A stretch of 64,000 bases of DNA from JAJKIV01 sp036741775 (GTDB lineage Bacteria; Gemmatimonadota; Gemmatimonadetes; Gemmatimonadales; Gemmatimonadaceae), in NCBI GenBank assembly GCA_036741775.1, contig DAINRQ010000015.1, positions 28,156 through 92,155 of the forward strand. Direction: 5' to 3'. Every line of letters starts with the position of its first letter. Positions within the stretch are counted from its first letter, which is position 1. Shown here piece after piece: positions 9,025 through 19,200 of this stretch. The translations under genes and the position numbers were made by a program. The notes below the pieces were generated by a model. That model saw nothing but the letters and a program-made list of their open reading frames with translations. It was not told the DNA's origin and searched no databases.

Positions 9025-12000
9025 ATGCTCCAGTCGCATTCCCGCTTTGCCATCGCGGCGTCCGTGCTCGCGCTGATCACGACGGTCGCGCCGAGCGCCA
9101 TCGATTCCACCCGCGCCGCCGTGCGCAAGCCAACGACGGCCGCGGCGCCACTCGACTCGGCCATCCTCGAGGCGTATCGCTGGCGGAGCATCGGGCCTGA
9201 TCGCGGAGGGAGGTCGATTGCCGCGACGGGCGTACGTCGGCGGCCGAATGAGGCCTACTTCGGCGCGACCGGCGGTGGGTTGTGGAAGACCACCGACGGT
9301 GGCAACACATGGACGCCCGTTACCGACGGACAGATCGAGAGCGCGTCCGTCGGCGCCGTGGCCGTGTCCGAGTCGAACCCCGACGTCGTCTACATCGGCA
9401 TGGGCGAGACGTGCATTCGCGGGAACATCATGGCCGGCGATGGCGTCTACAAGTCCACCGACGCGGGGAAGACGTGGCGGCAGGTCGGGTTCGACGGTGG
9501 GAGCAAGCAGAACATCTCGAAGATCCGCATTCACCCCACGAACCCTGACATTGTCTGGGTGGCCGTGTTCGGTTTCCACGGCGCACCTAACGAGGAGCGC
9601 GGCGTCTTCAAGACCACCGACGGTGGGCGCACGTGGAAGAAGGTCCTCTACCGCGACGACAAGACTGGCGCGATCGACATCGCCGTCGACCGGACGAATC
9701 CCAACGTCCTCTACGCCGCACTGTGGGAGGCGTACCGCGTCGAGTACCAGATGTCGAGCGGTGGCCCTGGTAGCGGCCTGTACAAGTCAACCGACGGCGG
9801 CGAGACGTGGACCGAGATCACGCGCAATCAAGGATTGCCCGCCGGCGTGGTCGGCCGCATTGGCGTGGACGTGTCGGGCGCGGATGGGAATCGCGTGTAC
9901 GCGCTCGTGGAGAACGAGAATGGTGGGCTCTTCAGCTCCGACGATGCCGGCGCTACGTGGAAGCTGGTGAATGGCGACCGGCGGATCAGACAGCGCGCGT
10001 TCTACTACACGCACATCACCGCGGACCCGACGAACCGGGACGTGGTCTACGCGCTCAACACGGCGCTCTTCAAGTCCACCGACGGTGGCAAGACGCTGAC
10101 GAGCATCGGGCAGGGAACGCACGGCGATCATCACGACCTCTGGATCGATCCGGACGACCCAGAGCATCTCGTGGACGGCAACGACGGCGGCGGTGCGATC
10201 TCCATCCGCGGCGGGCGGGGGTGGAGCCCGCAGGACTTTCCGACCGCGCAGTTCTACCACGCGGTCACGACGAAGCACGTCCCCTTCCACGTCTGCGGCT
10301 CGCAGCAGGACAACAGCACGGCCTGCGTCTCGAGCGCGCTACAGGGCGGCTTCGGCGGTGGCGGAGGAGGTGGCCGCGGCGGGAACCCGCTCTACGTCGT
10401 CGGCGGCGGGGAGCCTGGCTACATCGCCCCCGACCCGAAAGACCTCGACGTCTTCTACGGCGGGACGAATAACGGCGGATTCCTCACGCGCTTCAATCGG
10501 CGGACGGGACAACTCCGTGAGGTGAATCCTTACCCGCGGATGTTCCAGGGTGAGCCATCGAGCGCCGTGAAGGAACGGTGGCAGTGGACGTACCCGATCA
10601 TCTTCTCGCCGGTTGACCCGAACGTGCTCTACACGTCGTCGCAACACGTGTGGAAGACGGCGAACGGCGGACAGACGTGGACGAAGATCTCGGGCGACCT
10701 CACGCGCCACGACCCGAAGACGATGGGGCACTCGGGCGGCCCGATCACCGGTGACATGAACGGCCCGGAGATCTACGCCGTCGTGTTCGCGTTAGGTCCG
10801 GGCAAGAAGAACGTAAACGTGATCTGGGCGGGCTCGGATGACGGGCTCATTCACGTCACGCGCAACGGCGGCCAGACGTGGACGAACGTCACGCCGCCGG
10901 CCATGCCCGAGTTCGGGCGCGTGAGCCAGATCGACGCCTCGTCGTTCGACGACGGCCGAGCCTACGTGGCGGTGAAGCGGCCGCTGTTGAACGACGTGGC
11001 GCCCTACATCTACCGGACGACCGACTTCGGCCGCACGTGGACCAAGATCGTGACGGGCATTCTGCCTAACGACTACGTGCACGTCGTCCGCGAGGACCCG
11101 ACCCGCCGCGGGCTCCTCTACGCCGGCACGCAGCACGGCGTCTACATCTCGTATGATGACGGCGAGAGCTGGCAGCCGTTCTCGCTCAACCTGCCGGACG
11201 TGCCCATCTCCGACCTCATCGTCGAGTCGAACGCTATTGCCCTCGGCACCCACGGGCGGAGCTTCTATGTGCTCGACAACCTCGAGGCGCTTCGTCAGTA
11301 CACACCGGCGATCGCGTCGTCGCGCGAGCCGCACCTGTTCGCGCCGGCGACGGCCACGCGGCCCGTGACACCGGTGGCGATCCGCTACTGGCTCCGCCAG
11401 CCGGCGCGCAGCCTGACCATCGACATCCTCGACGGGGCAGGAAAGGTCATCCGGACGTACACCGGTGTGAGCCCGGACAGCGCACGCGCGGACAGTGCCC
11501 GCCGCGCTGCTGGTGGAGGAGGCGGGGGTGGGGGTGGGGGTGGCGGTGGGCAAAACCGGCCGCAGGGGCCATCGATGGCCGCGGGAGTCAACACGCACAT
11601 GTGGGACCTGCGCCACGCGCCGGCAGTGACGTTCCCCGGGATGATCCTCTGGGGCGCCACGACGAATGGGCCCATGGCAATTCCGGGCAGCTATCGGATT
11701 CGCCTGACGGTGGACGGCAAGACGCTCACGCAGCCGGTCACGATTCGCAAGCACCCGCTCTACACGGACGTCACCCTCGCCGACCTGCGCGAGCAGCTCG
11801 ACCTGGCGCTTCGGATTCGCGACAAGGTGAGCGAGGCGAACCAGGCCGTCATCAACATCCGCGATCTGAAGCGCCAGACGGACGACCGGCTGACAAAGTC
11901 CCAGGACCCGGCGCTCAAAACGATCGCCGATTCGCTCACGAAGCACCTGAGCCAGGTGGAGGAGGCGATCTACCAGGTGCGCAATCAGAGCGGGCAGGAT

Positions 12001-12240
12001 CCGCTCAACTTCCCGATCAAGATCAACAACCGTCTCGCGACACTGCTGCGGACGGTGACGACGGGTGATGGGAAGCCGATTGGCGCGGTGCGTCCGATCT
12101 TCAACGATCTCTCGGCCGAGCTGAAGGTCGAGACCGACCGGCTGGCGAGGCTGCTGGCCGACGACCTCGTTCGACTCAACGCCGAGTTGAAGCGCGTCGG
12201 TCTACCGGAGGTCACGCTCGCGAAGCCGACTATCTCGTAG
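9025..12240 (+). CDS. Secreted VPS10/sortilin-like beta-propeller protein with Asp-box repeats
   Basis: 1071 aa. AGGAGGA at 9011-9017 gives a good ribosome site for the ATG at 9025. The N-terminus (MLQSHSRFAIAASVLALITT) is a signal peptide. Many BNR/Asp-box motifs are visible: KTTDGGNTW, KSTDAGKTW, KTTDGGRTW, KSTDGGETW, SSDDAGATW, ISYDDGESW. They form one or two propellers as in the sortilin/VPS10 N-terminal family and in xyloglucanase-like proteins. There are two glycine runs, near residue 440 and near 835 (13 consecutive Gly), and a helical C-terminal ~200 residues. The family is abundant in Gemmatimonadota but its substrate is unknown; glycosidase activity is possible, not shown. Confidence 0.9.
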   Translation: MLQSHSRFAIAASVLALITTVAPSAIDSTRAAVRKPTTAAAPLDSAILEAYRWRSIGPDRGGRSIAATGVRRRPNEAYFGATGGGLWKTTDGGNTWTPVTDGQIESASVGAVAVSESNPDVVYIGMGETCIRGNIMAGDGVYKSTDAGKTWRQVGFDGGSKQNISKIRIHPTNPDIVWVAVFGFHGAPNEERGVFKTTDGGRTWKKVLYRDDKTGAIDIAVDRTNPNVLYAALWEAYRVEYQMSSGGPGSGLYKSTDGGETWTEITRNQGLPAGVVGRIGVDVSGADGNRVYALVENENGGLFSSDDAGATWKLVNGDRRIRQRAFYYTHITADPTNRDVVYALNTALFKSTDGGKTLTSIGQGTHGDHHDLWIDPDDPEHLVDGNDGGGAISIRGGRGWSPQDFPTAQFYHAVTTKHVPFHVCGSQQDNSTACVSSALQGGFGGGGGGGRGGNPLYVVGGGEPGYIAPDPKDLDVFYGGTNNGGFLTRFNRRTGQLREVNPYPRMFQGEPSSAVKERWQWTYPIIFSPVDPNVLYTSSQHVWKTANGGQTWTKISGDLTRHDPKTMGHSGGPITGDMNGPEIYAVVFALGPGKKNVNVIWAGSDDGLIHVTRNGGQTWTNVTPPAMPEFGRVSQIDASSFDDGRAYVAVKRPLLNDVAPYIYRTTDFGRTWTKIVTGILPNDYVHVVREDPTRRGLLYAGTQHGVYISYDDGESWQPFSLNLPDVPISDLIVESNAIALGTHGRSFYVLDNLEALRQYTPAIASSREPHLFAPATATRPVTPVAIRYWLRQPARSLTIDILDGAGKVIRTYTGVSPDSARADSARRAAGGGGGGGGGGGGGQNRPQGPSMAAGVNTHMWDLRHAPAVTFPGMILWGATTNGPMAIPGSYRIRLTVDGKTLTQPVTIRKHPLYTDVTLADLREQLDLALRIRDKVSEANQAVINIRDLKRQTDDRLTKSQDPALKTIADSLTKHLSQVEEAIYQVRNQSGQDPLNFPIKINNRLATLLRTVTTGDGKPIGAVRPIFNDLSAELKVETDRLARLLADDLVRLNAELKRVGLPEVTLAKPTIS

Positions 12241-12261
12241 GCAAATCGGCAAATCGGCGAT

Positions 12262-13488
12262 TCAGGGAATCGCCACGCCGTACGTCGTGCTTATGGCCTG
12301 CGCAGCGGCTCCTGCGAGTAGCGCCTGGCCGGCCGCACTTGGATGCACGCCGTCGAGACTGATGTACGGCCCGAACGGGTTGCTCGAGAAGAGAAGGTCG
12401 GTGACACGCAACTTCGGCTTGGGCAGCCCGTAGACCGTCTCGAGGCTGAAGTACGCGTACCCGTTCTCTGCGGCCTTCGCCTGCATCCGGGCGTTCATCT
12501 GCGCGAGGCGTGCATTGATGGCCTTGATGTCGTTTGCCGTCAGCACGTAGTCCACCGCGCCCGGCACGTTCGCGCAGGTCGCCGTCGTCGGCGCCTTCGA
12601 GACCAGCGTGAGCAGGTAGCCCGGGACGAAGAGGTGGTTCGAGCTGAAGTAGCAGTTGATGCTCATCGAGATGCCGAGCGCCAGCAGCGCCGGCCACTCG
12701 GTGAAGAACTCGCGCGCACGCCGGATGCTAGGGAATTGTGCCGCGTTGTCAGGCAGCCCGACGAGCACCGCACCGGCGCCCGTCGACTTCACGGCGGCGA
12801 GCACCTCGTCGTAGTCGCGCTCCCACTCCGCATAGGGGGTCATCGCTTCGGTTCGCCCCGTGCTCGCCGGCAACACTTCGTTCGCCGCGAGCTCCACCGA
12901 CACGAACGTCGGGTCCTGTGCGAGCATCGCCGACACCTGTGTCTGTCCCGGCTGCAACACTCGGCTATAGAGTACGCCTTTCCTCGGAACGTGCGCTGCC
13001 TCGATTTCCGGAGTGGTGCGGAGCGCGTCGTGGACGTTGGCACCCGAGATCGCGACGTTGTTGGCAGGAAGCGTCACGCCGTCGCGGAGCGGCATGCAGA
13101 AATTCATCACCGCCGTCACGAGGTCGTCGCCGAACGCCGCCACGAGCGCGAGGTTCGCGACGAGCGGTGGCTGGAGCGGCGGGCCACACCCCGGATCCTG
13201 AACGAGCGGCATCGAGAAGGGAACGCCCACGCGCCGCGCGAGCTCGGCCGGCCACGCCGCGCGTTGCCCCGCAGCGAAGATCCCGGCCGACTGCACGCCC
13301 ATGCTGTTGCTCGTGCCGAGCGCCACGAATCGCTCGAAGAGCGCCTGCGCGGCGGTCGGCGCGACGACCGGCGTAGCGCCGAGTGGCGTACCGTGTGATT
13401 CGCGTTCGTTGGCAGGTGGGGGGGCGACGGGGTCGGCGCACGCAGCCAGGCTCAACGCTGCGCCGAGGACGACGAGGGTGCGTCTCAT
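12262..13488 (-). CDS. SGNH/GDSL hydrolase lipoprotein
   Basis: 408 aa, starting MRRTLVVLGAALSLAAC, a textbook lipobox with Cys17. An AGGAG lies seven bases before the ATG. The SGNH fold is supported by FVALGTSNSMG (nucleophile Ser in a GTS variant of GDS), an Asn in the SGANVHD segment, and DGVHPSAAGQ near the C-terminus, which carries the catalytic Asp and His. The expected activity is esterase or lipase on the outer or inner membrane face. It converges on the VPS10-like gene with a 21-bp gap and diverges from the racemase. Confidence 0.9.
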   Translation of the reverse strand: MRRTLVVLGAALSLAACADPVAPPPANERESHGTPLGATPVVAPTAAQALFERFVALGTSNSMGVQSAGIFAAGQRAAWPAELARRVGVPFSMPLVQDPGCGPPLQPPLVANLALVAAFGDDLVTAVMNFCMPLRDGVTLPANNVAISGANVHDALRTTPEIEAAHVPRKGVLYSRVLQPGQTQVSAMLAQDPTFVSVELAANEVLPASTGRTEAMTPYAEWERDYDEVLAAVKSTGAGAVLVGLPDNAAQFPSIRRAREFFTEWPALLALGISMSINCYFSSNHLFVPGYLLTLVSKAPTTATCANVPGAVDYVLTANDIKAINARLAQMNARMQAKAAENGYAYFSLETVYGLPKPKLRVTDLLFSSNPFGPYISLDGVHPSAAGQALLAGAAAQAISTTYGVAIP

Positions 13489-13653
13489 GTGACTGCTCCT
13501 GCAGTGTCGCTCGCGGGCCCGACATGCACGCGGCGCCCTAACGACGCCCAGCGCCCCCGCGACGCGGCGTCCGAAGGTGCAGAAACCCCGACACCCATGC
13601 AAGTCGAGCGGCCGGGCCTCGTCAGACGACGACTCCCGGTGCAGATTCTCGCC

Positions 13654-14889
13654 ATGACGCTCTCGCGCCGAGGATTTCTCGTGGCATCCGCCGCCGCGGT
13701 GGGTGGGCTGGAAAGGCGGGCCGGTCGCGCCGGCGCGCCCGCCCCGGAGGTGTCCCGGCTGGCTGCGCAACGCACGCCGCGCCCGTCGGAGCCGTGGCTC
13801 GACATCGACGCCGCCGCGCTCCGCCACAACGTGTCCACGATCGCTCGGCTCTCGGGCGGGAAGCCGGTGCTCGTGGTCGCGAAGAACAATGCGTACGGGC
13901 TCGGCCTCGCCGAGGTCGGTCCGGTATTCGACCGGAGCCCCACGGTGATGGGGCTCGCCGTCGTGCGAACGGACGAGGCGTTCGCGCTGCGCGATGCTGG
14001 CGTGAAGAAGCCGGTGCTGCTCATGGCCGGCGTGACGGCGAGCGAGCTCGACGACTTGGTCGCGCGCGATGTTCACGTGACGCCGCTCGACGCCGCACTC
14101 ATTCCGGAGCTCTCACGAGTCGCGCGCCGACGCGGGCGGCCGGCAGGCATCCACCTGTACGTCGATACCGGGATGCACCGTATGGGCGTGCCGCTCGCGC
14201 GCGTCCCCGACGTGCTCGCGGCGCTCGCGTCCGATCGAACGGTTCGTGTGCACGGCGTGTTCACCGAGTTGACCGAGGACATCGAGTTCGATCGCGCGCA
14301 GGCCGGACGTCTGCGCGCGGTGGCCGACGATGCGCGTCGCCGCGGTGTGACGGTCGCGCCGTTGCACGCGGCGTCGTCGCATGCGGTCTGGCACATTCCC
14401 GATGCGCACCTTGACGCGGTCCGCCCGGGCCTCGCCGTTTACGGCGGCTACGTCTCGGCCGACGCGCGGCGACAGGGTGAACTCCGCGCGGCATATCGTC
14501 TCATGGCCCCGGTGGTGCGCGTCGAGCGCCTCGAGGCTGGTGAAGGGGTGAGCTATCATCGTCGCTGGATCGCGAAAGCGCCGACCTGGATCGCGACGCT
14601 GCCGATCGGTCACGTGGACGGCTACCCGAGCGGGTCCGTGAAGGGCGGCGAAGTGCTGATTGGCGGGCGCCGGTACCCGGTCATCGGGACCGTGAGCGCC
14701 AGCCACACGGTCATCGCGTTAGGCGCCGAGCAGGTGGTGAAGCCGGGGGAGGTGGCGACGCTGGTCGGCCCCGACGATCCAGCGATCCACCCGAATGAAG
14801 TCGCCTCCCGCGCCGGGTGGTCGGAGTACAACATGTTCATGCACCTCAACCCACTGCTCGCGCGAGCAGTCAGGAACGACGATCGATGA
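13654..14889 (+). CDS. Alanine-racemase-like PLP protein with Tat signal
   Basis: 411 aa from the ATG at 13654; the in-frame extension upstream to 13489 lacks support. The start LSRRGFLVASAAAVGG is a twin-arginine signal, so the protein is probably exported folded with its cofactor. The fold-type III PLP lysine is Lys77 in VVAKNNAYGLG (family: KANAYGHG). RPGLAVYGG, PIGHVDGYPSG and the C-terminal barrel are recognisable, but the usual MDQ segment reads SASHT and the usual GTIPYEI region reads SRAGWSEYN. It may be a periplasmic amino acid racemase with changed specificity. Its stop overlaps the MBL gene start (ATGA). Confidence 0.85.
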   Translation: MTLSRRGFLVASAAAVGGLERRAGRAGAPAPEVSRLAAQRTPRPSEPWLDIDAAALRHNVSTIARLSGGKPVLVVAKNNAYGLGLAEVGPVFDRSPTVMGLAVVRTDEAFALRDAGVKKPVLLMAGVTASELDDLVARDVHVTPLDAALIPELSRVARRRGRPAGIHLYVDTGMHRMGVPLARVPDVLAALASDRTVRVHGVFTELTEDIEFDRAQAGRLRAVADDARRRGVTVAPLHAASSHAVWHIPDAHLDAVRPGLAVYGGYVSADARRQGELRAAYRLMAPVVRVERLEAGEGVSYHRRWIAKAPTWIATLPIGHVDGYPSGSVKGGEVLIGGRRYPVIGTVSASHTVIALGAEQVVKPGEVATLVGPDDPAIHPNEVASRAGWSEYNMFMHLNPLLARAVRNDDR

Positions 14890-15770
14890 ACGCCCTTCGG
14901 ATGGTGGTCTTGATGGCCGCGTCGCTGCCTGCGGCGGCGAATGCGCAGAACTTCGACTCGGTGCAGGTACGAACGCAGCACGTCGCTGGCGGCGTCCACA
15001 TGCTCGCGGGGGCTGGTGGGAACGTAGGGCTCGTCGTCGGCGACGACGCGGTCTTCGTCGTGGACGACCAGTATGCGCCGCTCACGCCGAAGATCCTGGC
15101 CGCGATTCGTACGGTCACGCCAGCGCCCGTGAAGTTCGTGTTGAACACCCACTGGCACTTCGATCACACCGGTGGCAACGAGAACATGGGGAAGGTGGGT
15201 GCGTTGCTCGTCGCCCACGACAACGTGCGACGGCGGATGTCCACGGACCAGTTCATCGAAGCGCTGAACCGCCGCGAGCCCGCATCGCCTCGCTCGGCGC
15301 TGCCGGTCGTCACGTTCACGGAGAACATCTCGTTTCATCTCAACGGCGACTCCGTCGTGGCCATGCACGTCCCGCCGGCTCACACGGACGGCGATGCGAT
15401 CGTGTTCTTCACGCGAGCGAACGTCGTCCACATGGGCGACGTCTTCGTGAGCGCGGCGTTCCCGTTCGTGGACCGCTCGAGCGGCGGCTCGATCGACGGC
15501 ATCATCGGCGCGGCGGCGAAGGTGTTAGGCATGACGAGCGCGGCGACGAAGGTCATTCCCGGCCACGGCCCGCTCGCCGATCGGGCGCGCCTCGAGGCGT
15601 ATCACGACATGCTCGTGACGGTGCGTGATCGCATGCGCCGTGAGGTGGCCGCGCGCCGCACGGTCGAGCAGGTGCTCGCGTCGAACATCACGGCCGAGTA
15701 CGACAAGGAATGGCCGAGCGGCCGCGACCGCTTCCTCCGCATCCTGCATCAGGAGCTGTCCGCCCGGTAA
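14886..15770 (+). CDS. Secreted MBL-fold metallohydrolase
   Basis: 294 aa from the ATG that overlaps the racemase stop; the longer in-frame start lies inside the racemase gene and is not needed. The signal peptide is MNALRMVVLMAASLPAAANAQ. The metal site is THWHFDH (HxHxDH), with a further His in PPAHTDGD and one in PGHGPLAD. The fold covers beta-lactamases, quinoprotein-relay proteins and thioesterases; neither B1 nor B3 beta-lactamase signatures are complete enough for a resistance claim. Coupling to a Tat-exported racemase suggests that both work on a periplasmic amino acid or peptidoglycan-like compound (inference). Confidence 0.88.
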   Translation: MNALRMVVLMAASLPAAANAQNFDSVQVRTQHVAGGVHMLAGAGGNVGLVVGDDAVFVVDDQYAPLTPKILAAIRTVTPAPVKFVLNTHWHFDHTGGNENMGKVGALLVAHDNVRRRMSTDQFIEALNRREPASPRSALPVVTFTENISFHLNGDSVVAMHVPPAHTDGDAIVFFTRANVVHMGDVFVSAAFPFVDRSSGGSIDGIIGAAAKVLGMTSAATKVIPGHGPLADRARLEAYHDMLVTVRDRMRREVAARRTVEQVLASNITAEYDKEWPSGRDRFLRILHQELSAR

Positions 15771-15807
15771 TTGGGGTCAGAGTCAAATGTTATTTGACCC
15801 TGACCCC
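15768..15807. repeat. Short GGGGTCAGAGTC palindrome at MBL stop codon
   Basis: The MBL stop TAA is followed after two bases by GGGGTCAGAGTCAAAT, then a 3-nt loop and ATTTGACCCTGACCCC, ending at 15807. The 16-bp arms differ at one position. It is a shorter member of the family seen at 1457 and 49434 and directly abuts the truncated end of a Uma2 remnant. Confidence 0.9.
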
Positions 15808-16148
15808 ACCGCTCCACCTCGGCCGCATCATCTACTACCCTGATGTGATGGCGGCGTGCGGCCCGGAGCCGGCCGACGAGCGCATCGAGGACGCTCCCTG
15901 TCTCGTGGTCGAGGTGCTGTCCACCCTCCTCCGAGCGAACCGACCGCCACGAGAAGCTCGACGCATACAAGCGCATTCCGAACCTCGGCGCCTATCTCAT
16001 CATCTCCCAGGAGGAGCGGCGGAGAGATCGCTACTGGCGTGATGCGGCCGGGGAGTGGCGTCGCGGGCTCATAGTGGAACACGGGACCGTGCCGCTCCCG
16101 TGCGAGCCGCTCGGCGGCGTATCCTTGACGCTCGACGAGATTCTATGA
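15808..16148 (+). pseudogene. Uma2-family (DUF820) endonuclease remnant, truncated and frameshifted
   Basis: Two reading frames together spell a Uma2 protein. The first gives LGRIIYYPDVMAACGPEP and CLVVEVLS; the second continues ERTDRHEKLDAYKRIPN and YLIISQEERRRDRYW, ending at TGA 16146-16148. The break lies around 15920 in a C-rich run (TCCACCCTCCTCC), where removing one C restores the family reading. The N-terminal third is missing and the remnant starts at the palindrome that ends at 15807. Uma2 proteins are PD-(D/E)xK nuclease-like proteins of unknown role. A tiny 20-codon ORF at 16154-16216 follows and is not interpretable. Confidence 0.8.
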
Positions 16149-16215
16149 AGGCATGACGATGCCAACGCCAGACCAAGGACTGCGGCTACGCGAGGAAGAG
16201 CTGGCCTACGGGTGA

Positions 16216-19200
16216 CTACCGCCGTTCACCCGCCGTGAGTCGCGCCAGCCGTGCTCGCGCCTCCGCTACCTTGGGCTGCAACTCCGGGTCGGCGTCCTTC
16301 CACAGATCCACAAACCGGCTGAAGTAGCTCGCCGCCTTCTCGCGATCACCTTTGGCCTCGTACAGCTCACCGAGTCGCTTGTACGTACCAGCGAGAAACT
16401 GCGGGTCGGTGTCGCGCACGCGCTGGATGAACTTCGCGGTCACGTAGCGCTCGAAATGCGTGATCGCTTCGTCGGACTTGCCAGCGAGGTCGTAGGCGCG
16501 CGCCAACCGCGCGGGAATGCAGGTCTTGCACCCGATGGCCCCACCGTCGTAGAGCGTGTCGGCGGCATGGAGCTCGCGGATCGCCACATCGTATTTCCCT
16601 TCGGCAATCGCGATCTCTCCGAGCGCCCGTCGTCGAAGGTGACGGTTCAGCCGAATGCGCGCCGTGTCGTTGCCGACCATGGAGTCGTACCGCGCGAGGA
16701 TTGCGCGCGCCTTGTCGGCGCGACCTGCGTACGCGTAATACTCGACGTACGTCAATGATGGGGCGCGAGCCGGAGTCACGTCGTCGAGCCGGCGGACGCC
16801 TTCGTCGGGGCGCTCGCGGAACCAGATGTCGTCGTATGCCGTATCGAGAATCGCCGCGACGGCGTTCTCCTCCGCGGCGCCCCGGGCGACGTTGATGGAT
16901 CGGAACTGCGCGAGATGCTGGCGGCCCTCACGGAGACGTCCATTGGTCCGCGCGAGCACGCCGAGGCACCCGTACGCGTTGGCGCGCACTTGTGGAGCGT
17001 CGGACTGTGTTGCGCGCTGGCAGGTTGCCCTCGCCGAGTCGCGGTGGCCGGCCGCGCTCCAGGCCCACGCCCCGTTGAGCGTCGCTTGAGGATTCTGAGA
17101 GAATCGTCGCCGGTACTCGTCGAGCGACGCGAGCGCCTCGTCGGACTTCCCGAGCGTCGCCTGAGTCGTCAGCAGGTTCGCCAGAATGATGGCATTGGTG
17201 GGGTAGAGCTCCCATCCGCGTTTGAAGAGCGACTCCGCCCGCACGTAGTTACCACGGCTGCTCATCAACAATCCGAGCGCATTCAACGCCGACGCCGACG
17301 TCGGATCGAAGGCCAGTGCACGCTCGTTTGCGGCGATGGATTTCGCGCGATCGGCATGAGCGCCGCCGTTGTAGTACGTCGCCTCGACGAGCGCGCGCTC
17401 GAGCTCCGGAAGACGATCTCTGAGCTCGAACGCCCGGTCTCGCAGGGAATCGCGCCGACCGGCCCGAAGGCCGGCGTTGCCGTACACGAGGGCGAGCTGC
17501 CGGTACGCGAGCGCGAAGTTCGAGTCGAGGGCGATGGCCTCCTCGAGCGCCGTAATGGCCGCCGGGTAGTTCGACTCCATCGTGTTGCGCCGCCATCCCT
17601 CGGTGAACTTGCGCAGTGCGGGCAGCGATGCGGTCGTAGCGCGCTCGAGCGGAATGGTCGCGCGCACGGCCTTGAGTGACTCCCCGATCTTCCCACGCAA
17701 CTTGCGCGTGGCGCGGTCGATGGCGGGCACGAGGTCGGTTGCGCTCGCGGCCGTCTCGCGATAACTCGCGAGCTCGTCGGGTGGATCCGTACCGCGCAGC
17801 CGCACGGTGACGATGTATCCCGCGCCGACCGGCGTGACGTCGCCGTCGACGATCGCCTTCGCTCCCTCGCGCTGCGCGACTTCCCGGGCGAGGTCGCGGT
17901 CGAGCCGACTCGTGGCCGGTCGTTGCATGCGGGTGAGCGCACCGGCGACCTGCAGCGGCTGCACGACCTTCACCGCGCCGGACTCCGTGAGTCCCATGCG
18001 TACGGCTTCGCCGACCACGCTGCCGAGTCCCGAGTCGCTCGCCGGCGCGGTGAAGTCGGCCACGAGGATGTGGTCCCGATCGCTGATCACACCCTTGGCG
18101 AGGAGGGAGCCCGCGGGGCCGATACCCAGCGCACGCATCACCATGAACGCGACCACGAGCGCCGCGAATACGGTGACGGCGACGACACCGCCTAACGCGG
18201 TCCGCCGCCACGTCACGTGCGGGCTCGCCTTGACGGCGATGCGCGTCATCGTCGAGTCGGCGGTGAACGATCCGCCCGGCGTGAGCCTCGCCATCGTCCG
18301 CGCGACGCGGCTTCCGTGGTGCACGAAGGCCGTGAACAGCACCACCGGGAGCCCGAGCGCCATCACGACCAGGGTGCCCGGGAGGACCCAGTCGGGAAGG
18401 CCGATCATCATGACCGCGGTCTGCGCGAGCGCGGCGACGAGCACGAACGCCGCCGCGTAGAGACCGAGCGCCTTCGCGAGTGTTCGCCGCGTCGCGAGGC
18501 TGATGGCCGGCAAGGTCTCGTGGCCACCGCCGCTCGGCGTGCCGGCTTCGGCCAACTTGCGCACGAGCTCGTTCGCGGTCTGCGGCCGTTGCTCGGGATT
18601 CTTGGCCAGGCAGTGCATCACGAGCTCGGCGAGCGGAGCGGGGCAATCGGGCCGGTGGTCGGTGATGGGCTCCGGCGCCTCGCTCATGTGCGCCGCCAGA
18701 AGCTTGTGCGGCGCCCTGGCCGTGAACGGGGGGCGTCCGGCCAGCATCTCGTACGCCATGACGCCCCAGGCATAAATGTCTGCCCGGTGGTCCGTGCTCG
18801 GGTCACCGGCGGCCTGCTCCGGCGCCATGTACGTCGGCGTGCCAATGCTCATCCCGACGCTGGTCAGCGTCGCGTTCGATCCAGCCCTCGCCGCCGTGAC
18901 CGCCTTGGCCACGCCGAAGTCCGTCACCGTCGCGGATCCTTCCGCGAGCAGGACGTTGTCGGGCTTGATGTCGCGGTGGATCACGCCGCGCCCGTGCGCG
19001 AAGCCAAGGGCGCGTGCGACATCGCGGAGGATGTCGAGCGCCTCGTCCATCGGCAGGATCGGAGACTCGACGAGCCGCTCGCGGAGGGAGCGGCCGGCCA
19101 CGTACGGCATGGTGAGGTACGGCAGCCCGTCCAACTCCCCGGCGGCGAGCAGCGGGACGATGTGCGGATGCTGGAGCTGAGCGGCGAGCTGGATTTCCCG

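Noticed and set aside
10792..11946. Long minus-strand ORF (384 codons) inside the VPS10-like gene
   Set aside because: It is antisense to a gene with clear Asp-box motifs and a good ribosome site, and its product is a His/Arg/Val-rich sequence without domains, as expected from a high-GC shadow frame.
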